From the NCBI GenBank assembly GCA_016212795.1, contig JACRDT010000007.1, positions 1-64,000 on the forward strand: 64,000 nt of DNA, in the 5' to 3' direction. Positions 55,428 through 63,256 of the stretch are shown here, in pieces. The notes beneath the pieces were generated by a model. That model searched no databases and was not told where the DNA came from. It saw only the letters and a program-made list of their open reading frames with translations. The translations under genes were made by a program, and so were the position numbers. The DNA is from Elusimicrobiota bacterium. GTDB taxonomy: Bacteria > Elusimicrobiota > Elusimicrobia > UBA1565 > UBA9628. How positions within the stretch are numbered: position 1 is the stretch's first letter; each line of letters opens with the position of its first letter.

Positions 55428-57644
55428 TCAATAGTCGAGCCGGGAGATCTCGACTCCCTTGAGGTAGGACTTGATGATCTCCTCGAAGGACTGGCCGGCT
55501 TCGGCCCGGCCCATGGCGCCGGACTGGCACACGCCGACGGCGTGTCCCCACCCCCCCCCGTAGAAGATGACGGAGGCGGGGACCAGGGTCGCGGGCTTGC
55601 CGGTGGTCTTGTATTCGACGTCCATGACGAACAGGGTGCTGCGCAGCGACCCGATCCCGAGCATGCCCCGCAGGCTCATCTCCGAATCGATGGTGAAGCT
55701 CCCGAGGGTGCCCAGGACCCTCATGGAGTTGAGGTGCCCGCTGGCGCCGCGGCGCCCCGGGCGCAACCCGCGCAGCCGCCCGATCCTGCGGTTGCGATTG
55801 ATCTTCTCCTCCAGGTCGGCGAAGGGCATGACCTGCGCCCACCGGAAGCTCGAGGCGCTGACGTGGGCCGAGGGCTTGCAGAAGGCGGGCGGCGAGGACT
55901 TGATCCAGCGACGCAGCTCCCAAGGCGAGGCCGGGACGCGGTCGAGGCCGGAGGCCGAGCGTCCCGGCGGCCATTGGGATGGGCGTTGGCCGGCCGGGAC
56001 GCGGTCTGGGCCGGGGGCGGCCTTGGCGCCCGAGGGGGCGCTGCGGTCCGGCACGCCCACGCAGTACGGGAGGTGCCCCCAGCCCGTCAGGTCCCGGCTG
56101 CTCTGCGTGTGCCCGCCGCAGTTGGAAGAATAGGTGACGTGGGCGGGCTTGCCCTTGAAGGTCACGATGCGGCCGCGGGTGGCCTTGGCGATGCCGAGGG
56201 ACCGCGCCGACTCGGCCGCCAGGCCGCCGTAGACCTGGCAATGCTGGGTGTCGCACACGTCGAACCCCTCGTGGACGTGGCGCTTCGTCATCGTCTTGAT
56301 GTAGTAGGCGTGGGACCGCGCGAGGGTCGCCTGGGCCTTCAGGGCTTCGAGCGGGGAGGCGATGGGCATCTCCATCGCGATCACGCCGTGGGTGTAGTCC
56401 TCGAGGTCCACGCGGTTGACGAGGCTGAGCGACTTCCTCGGCGGATAGGCGGCGATCTCGAGCTCGCCGCGCAGCCGCCGGTCGGCCTGGGCGTTGGAGC
56501 AGTCCGTGCCGCAGGGGGCGAAGAGGACCGTGACGATCCCCATGGCCGCGTCATCGGGACGGACGACCACGGGGCGCGACGACAGGACCCGGACGCGGCC
56601 GCCGGCGCCTTTGAGCTCGATCTGGGCGCCTCCTTTGGCCGGGGGCTTCCTGCGCGCGACCCAGCGCGCCTGCCAGGCCTGGCCGGCGTCGCCGCGGGCG
56701 ATCCTCTTGCCCGTCTTGGCATCCGCGATCCAGAAGGGTCCGTTGGCGGAGAAGGACACCTCCTGCCGCGCCACCGGCTTGCCCATCGGGTCGGTCCCCA
56801 CGCCGACGCGGATGGTGGGGATGCGTCCCTTGAGCCCCTGGCCCAGCGAGGATTGCGCCGCGAGCGCCGCCAGCGTCGAGGCCGGCGTCCCCCCCCGCGC
56901 GGGCGGAGCCGGGGCGACGAGCTTGAGACGCTCGAGCTGCGTGCGGAAGCGCTTGTTGCCCGGGTCGGCCTCGAGGGCTTTGGTGAGGTGCTTCCAAGCT
57001 TCGCCGAAGTTCCGGAGCTTGACCTGCGCCAGGGCGAGGGCTTCCCGGGCGAGGGCGAACTTGGAGTCGGCGGCGACGCACTGGCGGTAGGCGGCGGCCT
57101 CCTCGGCGGCGTCCCCCAGGAGGTGGCAGGCCTGCCCCTTGAAGAAGGGTATCAGCGCGTTGAGGGGCGCGGCCGCCGCGGCCCGGTCGAGGAGCTTGAC
57201 CGCCTCGGCGGGCCGGGATTGCGCCAGCTCCACGCGGGCCATGCCCAGGAGGGCGCCGGCGTGCTCCGCGGACCTGGCGAGCGCGTCCTGGAAGCTCTTG
57301 CGGGCGCCGGCCAGGTCTCCCGTGCGCAGCTGCGCCCAGGCCAGGGCGTCGAGCACGTCGGCGTCGGCGGCGGGCAGGGACGCCGCCTTCCGGTACCAGC
57401 GCAAGGCCTTCGCGGGCTGCCCCAGCTCCTCGAGCACCACGGCCCCGTTGATCCACGGCTCCAGGGCCGCCGGGTCCAGGCGCACGGCGACGGCGTAGCT
57501 CTCGAGCGCCTTCTGGGACTCGCCCCGGAAGTGGAGAGCGTTCCCCCGGCTGGAATAGGTCCGGGCGTCGGCGCCCGCGGCCCCTGGGCCTGCGGCCCAG
57601 GCGCCCGGGGCCAAGAGGAGGGCGAGCGTCAGTACGAGCTCCAC
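55428..57644 (-). CDS. SpoIID/LytB-domain protein with N-terminal TPRs
   Basis: A 738-residue protein. A signal-like start (LVLTLALLLAPGAWAAGP) is followed by about six TPRs (SRGNALHFRGESQKALESYA; EPWINGAVVLEELGQPAKAL). A SpoIID lytic transglycosylase domain follows: LEDYTHGVIAMEMPIASPLE with catalytic Glu near 425, ALKAQATLARSHAYYIKT, QVYGGLAAESARSLGIAKAT, SSNCGGHTQSS near 505-515. Residues about 525-572 are an insertion not usual for the family, containing GPDRVPAGQ and GLDRVPASP. GTG 57644 is chosen as it overlaps the upstream gene. It acts on peptidoglycan glycan strands. Confidence 0.85.
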   Translation of the reverse strand: MELVLTLALLLAPGAWAAGPGAAGADARTYSSRGNALHFRGESQKALESYAVAVRLDPAALEPWINGAVVLEELGQPAKALRWYRKAASLPAADADVLDALAWAQLRTGDLAGARKSFQDALARSAEHAGALLGMARVELAQSRPAEAVKLLDRAAAAAPLNALIPFFKGQACHLLGDAAEEAAAYRQCVAADSKFALAREALALAQVKLRNFGEAWKHLTKALEADPGNKRFRTQLERLKLVAPAPPARGGTPASTLAALAAQSSLGQGLKGRIPTIRVGVGTDPMGKPVARQEVSFSANGPFWIADAKTGKRIARGDAGQAWQARWVARRKPPAKGGAQIELKGAGGRVRVLSSRPVVVRPDDAAMGIVTVLFAPCGTDCSNAQADRRLRGELEIAAYPPRKSLSLVNRVDLEDYTHGVIAMEMPIASPLEALKAQATLARSHAYYIKTMTKRHVHEGFDVCDTQHCQVYGGLAAESARSLGIAKATRGRIVTFKGKPAHVTYSSNCGGHTQSSRDLTGWGHLPYCVGVPDRSAPSGAKAAPGPDRVPAGQRPSQWPPGRSASGLDRVPASPWELRRWIKSSPPAFCKPSAHVSASSFRWAQVMPFADLEEKINRNRRIGRLRGLRPGRRGASGHLNSMRVLGTLGSFTIDSEMSLRGMLGIGSLRSTLFVMDVEYKTTGKPATLVPASVIFYGGGWGHAVGVCQSGAMGRAEAGQSFEEIIKSYLKGVEISRLDY

Positions 57645-58177
57645 CGGGAGCCCTTGGCGTCGGTGTGCGTGCAGTCGATGAAGACGAGGCCGAAATCGGG
57701 ACTGGCGGGGTCGTTGACGTAGCCCCACTTGCCGGTGTCGGCGGGGGTCCGGGCGGCGTAGGCGACGGTCTGGGCGTCGCCGTCGTCCGCGTCGGCCCGG
57801 GGAGGCTTGCCGTGGTCGTGCTGGTCGGCGGGCTCCTTCGTCCTGACGGCGGCCGCCGGGTGCGGGTTCGGCGGGGGCTGCAGCAGCGGAGGCAGGAGCA
57901 GATGGGAGTGGGCGGGAGGGGCGCCGTGGGGGAAATGCGGGTTGGGCGGGACCGGCATCAGGGACGCCAGGGCCTTCTCCCTTACCAGGAGGCCGAGGTT
58001 CGCCGGGGGCTTGCCCTGGTGGTCCCGGGCGTAGAGCGACACGGCCGAACGAACGGCCAGCAGGCACATCCGCGGCGCCATCTGGTCGGCCTGGGCCTTG
58101 GAGGGCAGGACGACCGTCCGGTAGGACAAGGCCGCCGCCGCGGCGATGACGACGACGATGATGGCGATCTTCTTCAC
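57629..58177 (-). CDS. Pseudopilin-like protein with His/Pro-rich insert
   Basis: A 182-residue protein. One N-terminal helix (IAIIVVVIAAAAALSYRTVV) and the following ADQMAPRMCLLAVRSAVSLY, ARDHQGKPPANLGLLV resemble the long helix and loop of GspG-type pseudopilins. The end is GKWGYVNDPASPDFGLVFID, a beta-strand pattern of pilins. There is no G-F prepilin cleavage site, so it is not processed normally. The insert (NPHFPHGAPPAHSHLLLPPL, HDHGKPP) is rich in His and could bind metal. It overlaps the SpoIID-type gene by 16 nt. Confidence 0.62.
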   Translation of the reverse strand: MKKIAIIVVVIAAAAALSYRTVVLPSKAQADQMAPRMCLLAVRSAVSLYARDHQGKPPANLGLLVREKALASLMPVPPNPHFPHGAPPAHSHLLLPPLLQPPPNPHPAAAVRTKEPADQHDHGKPPRADADDGDAQTVAYAARTPADTGKWGYVNDPASPDFGLVFIDCTHTDAKGSRWSSY

Positions 58178-58196
58178 GGACGCCTTGGAAATCGTG

Positions 58197-58267
58197 AGCG
58201 GGCGAAGGGAATCGAACCCTCGTCTAGAGCTTGGGAAGCTCCCGTTCTACCATTGAACCACGCCCGC
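58197..58267 (-). tRNA. tRNA-Gly (anticodon CCC)
   Basis: Cloverleaf: acceptor GCGGGCG/CGCCCGC, D arm GTTC-GAAC, anticodon stem GGAGC/GCTCT with loop TTCCCAA, T arm GAGGG/CCCTT. No encoded CCA. It lies between folE and the pseudopilin-like gene. Confidence 0.93.
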
Positions 58268-58352
58268 AAGTCGCAAGCGGACGCGCTTGGCGTCCGCGCG
58301 CAGATCATGAAGGTGACCCCTCCCGATCCGTTCGTGCGTATTGTAGCAAAAT

Positions 58353-58907
58353 TCAACCCTTGATGAGGCTGAGGAACTCCTCCCTCGTGCGGTGGTCTTT
58401 CCTGAAGCAGCCCAGCATCGCGCTCGTCACCGTGGGCGTCATGGGGGACTTGGCCCCCCGCATCTCCATGCAGAGATGCCGCGCCTCCATGATGACGCCG
58501 ACGCCCATCGGCGAGAGCTTGGCCGCGAGCGTCTCGGCGATCTGGTAGGTCATGCGCTCCTGGACCTGCAGCCGGCGGGCGAAGGCCCCGATGAGCTTCG
58601 GGATCTTGGAGAGGCCGACGATCCGGTCGTCCGGGACGTAGGCCACGTGCGCCTTGCCGAAGAACGGCAGCAGGTGGTGTTCGCACAGGGAGTAGAACGG
58701 GATGTCCTTGACGATCACCATTTCTTTATAAGACACCGGGAACAAGGCGCCGTTGAAGACCGCGTCGATGTCGGCCGCGTAGCCCGAGGTCAGTTCGCGC
58801 AGGGCCTTGGCGTAGCGCGGGGGCGTCTTCTCCAGGCCCGGGCGCTTGGGGTCTTCCCCGAGCTCGGACAGGATGGCCAGGACATGGCCCTCGAGTGGGT
58901 CAATCAC
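58353..58907 (-). CDS. folE: GTP cyclohydrolase I
   Basis: A 184-residue protein from GTG 58907 (VIDPLEGHVLAILSELGEDP). Motifs: GLEKTPPRYAKALRELTSGY, zinc-binding SLCEHHLLPFFGKAHVAYVP (Cys and His), and EARHLCMEMRGAKSP (second Cys). It makes 7,8-dihydroneopterin triphosphate for folate or queuosine-type products. The GTG start is inside a palindromic element (GAGTGATTGAC), giving a protein of family-standard length. The longer frame to 58973 is repeat sequence. No upstream start fits better. Confidence 0.95.
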   Translation of the reverse strand: MIDPLEGHVLAILSELGEDPKRPGLEKTPPRYAKALRELTSGYAADIDAVFNGALFPVSYKEMVIVKDIPFYSLCEHHLLPFFGKAHVAYVPDDRIVGLSKIPKLIGAFARRLQVQERMTYQIAETLAAKLSPMGVGVIMEARHLCMEMRGAKSPMTPTVTSAMLGCFRKDHRTREEFLSLIKG

Positions 58908-59010
58908 TCGCCCCCCCCGCGGGGGGGCGAGTAGCGGGGGGGCGGATGCCGTAGTCACTCGCCCCCCCCCCACGGGGGGGCGAGTAGCGGGGGGGTAGAG
59001 GTCGTTTCAT
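58904..59010 (-). repeat. Two palindromic elements upstream of folE
   Basis: 58955-59010 is a full copy (minus-strand ATGAAACGACCTCTACC ... GGCGAGTGA). 58904-58952 is a second copy lacking ATGAAA, with hairpin CTCGCCCCCCC/GGGGGGGCGAG ending GAGTGA, which holds the folE GTG. A continuous frame runs through both (MKRPLPPRYSPPRGGGASDY...). Confidence 0.8.
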
Positions 59011-59022
59011 CAATCTCTCCTT

Positions 59023-59077
59023 ATGAAACGGCATTTGCCCCCTCAACTACTCGCCTCCCCGCGGGGGAGGCGAGTGA
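59023..59077 (+). repeat. Palindromic element at the 3' end of the epimerase gene
   Basis: Plus strand: CCTTATGAAACGGCATTTGC, hairpin CTCGCCTCCCC/GGGGGAGGCGAG, GTGA. It faces the folE copies, forming a larger imperfect inverted pair. It encodes the last ten residues of the epimerase (SPPPRGGE end). Confidence 0.8.
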
Positions 59078-60117
59078 GATGTGCGATGGGGGTTGGGACG
59101 GCTCGTGCGGCGGCCCGTCCCCGGCAGGCGGCCGGCCGGAGCGTCGGCGACCGGCTGCCAGCCGCAGGACGCGGCGCACTCGAGGAAGGCGTCCTCCGAA
59201 CTCTTGTCGAACTCGAGGCCCAGGGCCTTCTTGATCTTCTCGTTCGACACGACCACGGGGAACGCGAGCAGGTTGGCGAGGTCCTCGGAGACGATGGAGT
59301 CCTTGTTGAGCCTCCGGGCCAGGAAGAAGAGGAGCCAGAGGACGCCGTAGGGCATCGGGAGGCGCCATTTGCCCAGGCGCCGGCAGAGGTTCGAGAGGGT
59401 CGTGTAGTCGTCCGGGGCGACGTTGAAGGTGCCGCTCAGGGACGGCTCCTCCATGACGCGGTTCATCGTCCTGCAGAAGTCTGACTCGCTGAGGAACTGC
59501 AGCGCGCCGCTGCGGAGCATGACGGAGAGGCCGAAGGGCATCTCGCAGAAGAGGCGCACCGGGCCCTGCGGCCGCTCCGAGCCGCCCACGACCGTGCAGA
59601 ACCTCAGCACCACGACGTTGAGGTTCTTCCTGGCTTGCGGGAGGGATTTGCGGAGCTCCTCCTCCACCAGCCGCTTGTGCAGCCCGTAGGGCCAGTCGGT
59701 GGCGGTCAAGGGCTGTCCCTCGTCGAGGAACAGGGGGTTGCGCCGGCGGGCGCCGTAGGCCCAGGTCGAGCCCGTGATGACGAGCTTGTTGACGGACGAG
59801 CTCTTGTTGGCGGCGTCGAACACGGTGAGCGTCCCGCCGACGTTCACCGCGTGCGAGAGGACCGCGCGGCTGGGGTCGGTCTCCAGGAAGGCGAGATGGA
59901 AGATCGTGTCGATCGACTCCTCCTCGATGATGCTGCGCAGCAGGAACTCGTCGCGGATGTCGGCGGCGCAATGCTTGAAATGGGGCCTGGCGGGGAGCTT
60001 CGGGGGCTTGAGGTCCACCGCGACCACCTTCTGGACGATGGGGTGGGCGAGGAGATCCTTAACGAGCAGTTCCCCGAGGTACCCGGAGCATCCCGTCACG
60101 AGGACCTTCTTGGCCAT
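59047..60117 (-). CDS. NAD-dependent epimerase/dehydratase (SDR family)
   Basis: A 356-residue protein. Rossmann loop VLVTGCSGYLGELLVKDLL, VAVDLKPPKL for cofactor choice, VITGSTWAYGARR, and the YxxxK catalytic motif YGLHKRLVEEEL. DIRDEFLLRSIIEEESIDTI and HLAFLETDPSRA are typical of extended SDRs. The substrate (a nucleotide sugar or sterol-like ring) cannot be named. The C-terminal residues SHSPPPRGGE come from a palindromic element. A TAGAAT -10 at 60126 lies 8 nt before ATG 60117. Confidence 0.82.
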   Translation of the reverse strand: MAKKVLVTGCSGYLGELLVKDLLAHPIVQKVVAVDLKPPKLPARPHFKHCAADIRDEFLLRSIIEEESIDTIFHLAFLETDPSRAVLSHAVNVGGTLTVFDAANKSSSVNKLVITGSTWAYGARRRNPLFLDEGQPLTATDWPYGLHKRLVEEELRKSLPQARKNLNVVVLRFCTVVGGSERPQGPVRLFCEMPFGLSVMLRSGALQFLSESDFCRTMNRVMEEPSLSGTFNVAPDDYTTLSNLCRRLGKWRLPMPYGVLWLLFFLARRLNKDSIVSEDLANLLAFPVVVSNEKIKKALGLEFDKSSEDAFLECAASCGWQPVADAPAGRLPGTGRRTSRPNPHRTSHSPPPRGGE

Positions 60118-60125
60118 GCCGGATA

Positions 60126-60131
60126 ATTCTA
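60126..60131 (-). promoter_or_regulatory. -10 box of the epimerase gene
   Basis: Minus-strand TAGAAT, 8 nt before the ATG. No -35 seen because the hairpin at 60135 occupies that region. Confidence 0.4.
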
Positions 60132-60134
60132 GTA

Positions 60135-60159
60135 AATTCGCCCCCTGCGGGGGCGAATT
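60135..60159. repeat. Hairpin upstream of the epimerase, possible diverged palindromic element
   Basis: AATTCGCCCCCTGCGGGGGCGAATT followed by GCCATTGGGGGG, which faintly recalls the tail of the palindromic family. It may be the terminator of the CCA-adding gene or a diverged element. Confidence 0.4.
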
Positions 60160-60182
60160 GCCATTGGGGGGCTTAAGCAGTC

Positions 60183-61676
60183 TTACCTGACACGCGCCCT
60201 GAACTTCTCCAGGAATTCCAGGGCTTGCCCGCGGTCGGCCACCCGGCCTTCGGCCTGGGCCTCCGCGACCTTCTCCAGGATCTGGCCCACCCGGGGGCCA
60301 GGTCCGAGCCCGAGGGCCTTCATGACGTCGTTGCCGTCGACCAGGCGCTCGGGCTTGGCGGCCAGTTGGGCGAAGCGCCGGCCGAGCAGGTCCGTGATGG
60401 TCCACAGGTGCCAGAGGGTCTTGCGGCAGTCCTCCGGGAGCCGCTGGAGCCGCTCGGGAGGCTTGAGGAGCGGCAGGTGCCTGACGAGCTTGCGCTCCGC
60501 GAGATAGCTGGCGTGGTCGGCCCAGGCGACGAGCAGGAGGCTCACGGCGTGCTCGCCCGTGTCCCGGAAGAAGCGGTAGGCCGCCCGGTCCGTGACGCGG
60601 CCGCCCGCGGCGAGGTTGCCGGGCCTCAGGTGGTGCGCGATGACGGTGCGGACGACGCTGATGTCGTCCCGGGAGAACCGCAGCCGCCGCAGGATGGCTT
60701 CGGCGGCGTCGGCCCCCTTCTCCTCGTGGCCGAAGAACCTCAGCCGGCCCCGGATGCGCCTGGCCGTCGAGGGCTTGGCGACGTCGTGGAGGAGGGTCGC
60801 GAGCATGAGCACCGCCCGTTGGCGCCGGATGCCCCCGGGGAGCGATTCCAGGTGGGCCGCGAGGGCCGCGCCCGACGCCGGGAAGACGGCCGCGAGGCGG
60901 CCGAGCATGTAGTCCGCCCGGGCGACGGCGTTGAGCGTGTGCGTCATGACCCCGCCGGGGCCGTAGTACTCGAGGGCGCAGCGCCGCCCGGCCTCGAGCT
61001 CCTCGAAGACGACGGTGAGCACGCCCTGCTCGTCCATGAGGCGCAGCCACGCGGCGCAGCCGGGGACGGCCAGCAGGGCCAGGACCTCGGCCTGGACGCG
61101 CTCGGCCGCGGGCCGGCGCAACAGCCCCCGGCATCGGCGGATCATCTCGAGGGTCTTGCCGTCGATGACGAGCCCGAGCTGCGCGGCCAGGCGGTACGCC
61201 CTCAGGATCCTCAGGGGGTCCTCCTCGAGGGTCCCGGCCGTCTCGGTCCGCACGAGCCCGCGGCGCAGGTCCTTGAGCCCGCCCCTGGGGTCGATGAGGT
61301 CCTTCTCGCCGACCGACGCGGCCAGGCCGGCGCCCAGGGGCAGCGCCATGGCGTTGATGGTGAAGTCGCGCTGGCCGAGGTCCGCCATGATGCCGCCGTC
61401 GGAGAGCTTGACCAGGTCGAGGTGGCGGATGCCCTTGCGGGGATGCTTGAACGCCACGCGATAGACGCCGTGGGCGGTGTCCAGCGTCACGAACGCGGCG
61501 GCGAGGGACCCCGCGAGGGTCATGGCGGCCTTGCGGGGGCTCTCGCAGGCGATGTCGAGCTCCGAGACCTCCCGTTCCAGCCAGAGGTCGCGCAGCGCCC
61601 CCCCCACGAGGAAGGCCCGCGGCGAGGCCTTGGAGGCGCGGCGCAGGATGCTGACGGCTTCGGGGCTCAGCTTCAC
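60183..61676 (-). CDS. Poly(A) polymerase/CCA-adding-type nucleotidyltransferase with HD domain
   Basis: A 497-residue class II nucleotidyltransferase. Motif A is RAFLVGGALRDLWLEREVSE with a following LDIACES. The usual D-x-D is E39-x-D41, so the first acid is Glu. Motif B is RDFTINAMALPLG, motif C GTLEEDPLRILRAYRLAAQL. The C-terminal HD domain reads MLATLLHDVAKPSTARRIRG and FGHEEKGADAAEAILRRL. GTG 61676 is the likely start. None of the four tRNAs in the window encodes CCA, so a CCA-adding enzyme is needed; whether this one adds CCA or poly(A) is not certain. Confidence 0.82.
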   Translation of the reverse strand: MKLSPEAVSILRRASKASPRAFLVGGALRDLWLEREVSELDIACESPRKAAMTLAGSLAAAFVTLDTAHGVYRVAFKHPRKGIRHLDLVKLSDGGIMADLGQRDFTINAMALPLGAGLAASVGEKDLIDPRGGLKDLRRGLVRTETAGTLEEDPLRILRAYRLAAQLGLVIDGKTLEMIRRCRGLLRRPAAERVQAEVLALLAVPGCAAWLRLMDEQGVLTVVFEELEAGRRCALEYYGPGGVMTHTLNAVARADYMLGRLAAVFPASGAALAAHLESLPGGIRRQRAVLMLATLLHDVAKPSTARRIRGRLRFFGHEEKGADAAEAILRRLRFSRDDISVVRTVIAHHLRPGNLAAGGRVTDRAAYRFFRDTGEHAVSLLLVAWADHASYLAERKLVRHLPLLKPPERLQRLPEDCRKTLWHLWTITDLLGRRFAQLAAKPERLVDGNDVMKALGLGPGPRVGQILEKVAEAQAEGRVADRGQALEFLEKFRARVR

Positions 61677-61686
61677 GGGAGGTTCC

Positions 61687-63246
61687 TCAGCCGGAGGACG
61701 CCCTCTTCTCGAGCTCGCCGCGCCGCAGCTCGCGCTTGAGGACCTTCTGCAGGGCGTTCTTCGGGAGGGACCCGACGATCTCGACGGTCCGGGGGCGCTT
61801 GTAGGGGTCGAGCTTCTCCCGGCACCACTGCATGAGGTCGGCCTCGGTGGCCCGGGCATCCTTGTTGAGCACGATGAACGCCTTGATCATCTCGTCGTGG
61901 TGCTCGTCGGGGACGCCGATGATGGCCGCCTCCGAGACGGCGGGGTGGTCGAGGAGCTTGGCCTCGACCTGGGCCGAGAAGACCTTCAGGCCCTTGACGA
62001 TGATCATGTCTTTCTTGCGGTCCCTGATGTAGAGGAACCCTTCCTCGTCGATCACGCCGATGTCGCCGCTCTTGAGCCATCCGTCCTTGGTGAAGACCTC
62101 GCGGGTCGCGTCCGCCAGGTTGTAGTAGCCCTTCATGACGTTGTCGCCCTTGATGCAGATCTCCCCCTCCCCCCCGACCGGGAGCTCGCGTTCGGCGTCG
62201 TCGAAGATCTTGACCGCCACCCCCCGGATCGGCCTGCCGACGGAGCCGGGGCGGCGTTCCGAGAGGGTGTTGGCCGTGGCGACGGGGCTCGTCTCGGTGA
62301 GGCCGTAGCCTTCGAGCACCGGGATGCCCATGGCCCGCTCGAAGACCTCGGCGATCGCCGCGGAGAGGGGCGCGGCGCCGGAGATGGCCAGGCGCACGCG
62401 GCGGAAGAACCAGTGGCGCAGCACGAGGCCTTTGAGGCCCTTGGCCTCCTTGGCCAGGACGCCGTAGACCTGGGGGACCGCCGCCACGATGCTCACCCCG
62501 TGGCGGCCCATCATCTTGAGCCAGGGCTTGGCCGGCACGATGGCGGGCGAGATCACGAGCTTGCTCCGGAGCGCCAGGCACACCAGCACCGTGCCGGTCC
62601 AGGAGAAGCTGTGGAACATCGGGAGGATGCACAGCCCGACGTCGGAGGGGCGCAGGCCGAAGATCTCGACGGCGCCGAGGGCGTTGGTGACGAGGTTCCT
62701 GTGGGTGAGCATCACGCCCTTGGGCTGGCCCGTCGTGCCGGAGGTGTAGAGGATGGCGGCGACATCCTCCTCGCCGACCGCGGTAGCGGTCGGCGAAACC
62801 TCATGAGAGAGGAGACTTGAGAATGGTCGTTCTATTCCTTTACATTCCTCCGCGTCCGTCACCCAGACATGCCGAAGATCCGGCGTCGCCGTGATCGCTT
62901 TCCGCAATCCCGGCAGGAACTCCCGCTGCGTCACCACGCCGGCGGCCTTGCAGTCGTTGAGGATGAAGGCCAGCTCGTCGGCCTTCTGGACCATGAAGTT
63001 GACCGGGACGGCGACCGCCCCGATGCGGGCGGCCGCGAAGTAGGCCACGATGAACTCGACGCCGTTGCGATGGACGATGGCCACGCAGTCCTGGCGCCCG
63101 ACGCCGAGCCCCTGGAGCCCGGCCGCCGCCTTCATGACGCGGCCCCGCAGGGCCGCGAACGTCACGCTCCCCTCCGGCGTCGCGTAGGCGGTCTTGCCCG
63201 GGCTCGCCTGGGCCGCCGCGTCGAGGAGGTCGTTGAGGGTCTTCAT
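61687..63246 (-). CDS. AMP-forming acyl-CoA synthetase (long-chain-fatty-acid-type)
   Basis: A 519-residue ANL-family enzyme. P-loop VAAILYTSGTTGQPKGVMLT, HRNLVTNALGA, GYGLTETSPVATANTLS, then KSGDIGVIDEEGFLYIRDRK and KGLKVFSAQVEAKLLDHPAV, and the C-terminal lysine region RELRRGE. It activates a fatty or other carboxylic acid via acyl-AMP. The chain-length preference is unknown. It is 11 bp from the SIS-domain gene and the CCA-type gene, in the same direction. Confidence 0.9.
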   Translation of the reverse strand: MKTLNDLLDAAAQASPGKTAYATPEGSVTFAALRGRVMKAAAGLQGLGVGRQDCVAIVHRNGVEFIVAYFAAARIGAVAVPVNFMVQKADELAFILNDCKAAGVVTQREFLPGLRKAITATPDLRHVWVTDAEECKGIERPFSSLLSHEVSPTATAVGEEDVAAILYTSGTTGQPKGVMLTHRNLVTNALGAVEIFGLRPSDVGLCILPMFHSFSWTGTVLVCLALRSKLVISPAIVPAKPWLKMMGRHGVSIVAAVPQVYGVLAKEAKGLKGLVLRHWFFRRVRLAISGAAPLSAAIAEVFERAMGIPVLEGYGLTETSPVATANTLSERRPGSVGRPIRGVAVKIFDDAERELPVGGEGEICIKGDNVMKGYYNLADATREVFTKDGWLKSGDIGVIDEEGFLYIRDRKKDMIIVKGLKVFSAQVEAKLLDHPAVSEAAIIGVPDEHHDEMIKAFIVLNKDARATEADLMQWCREKLDPYKRPRTVEIVGSLPKNALQKVLKRELRRGELEKRASSG

Positions 63247-63256
63247 CGGGTTCCCC

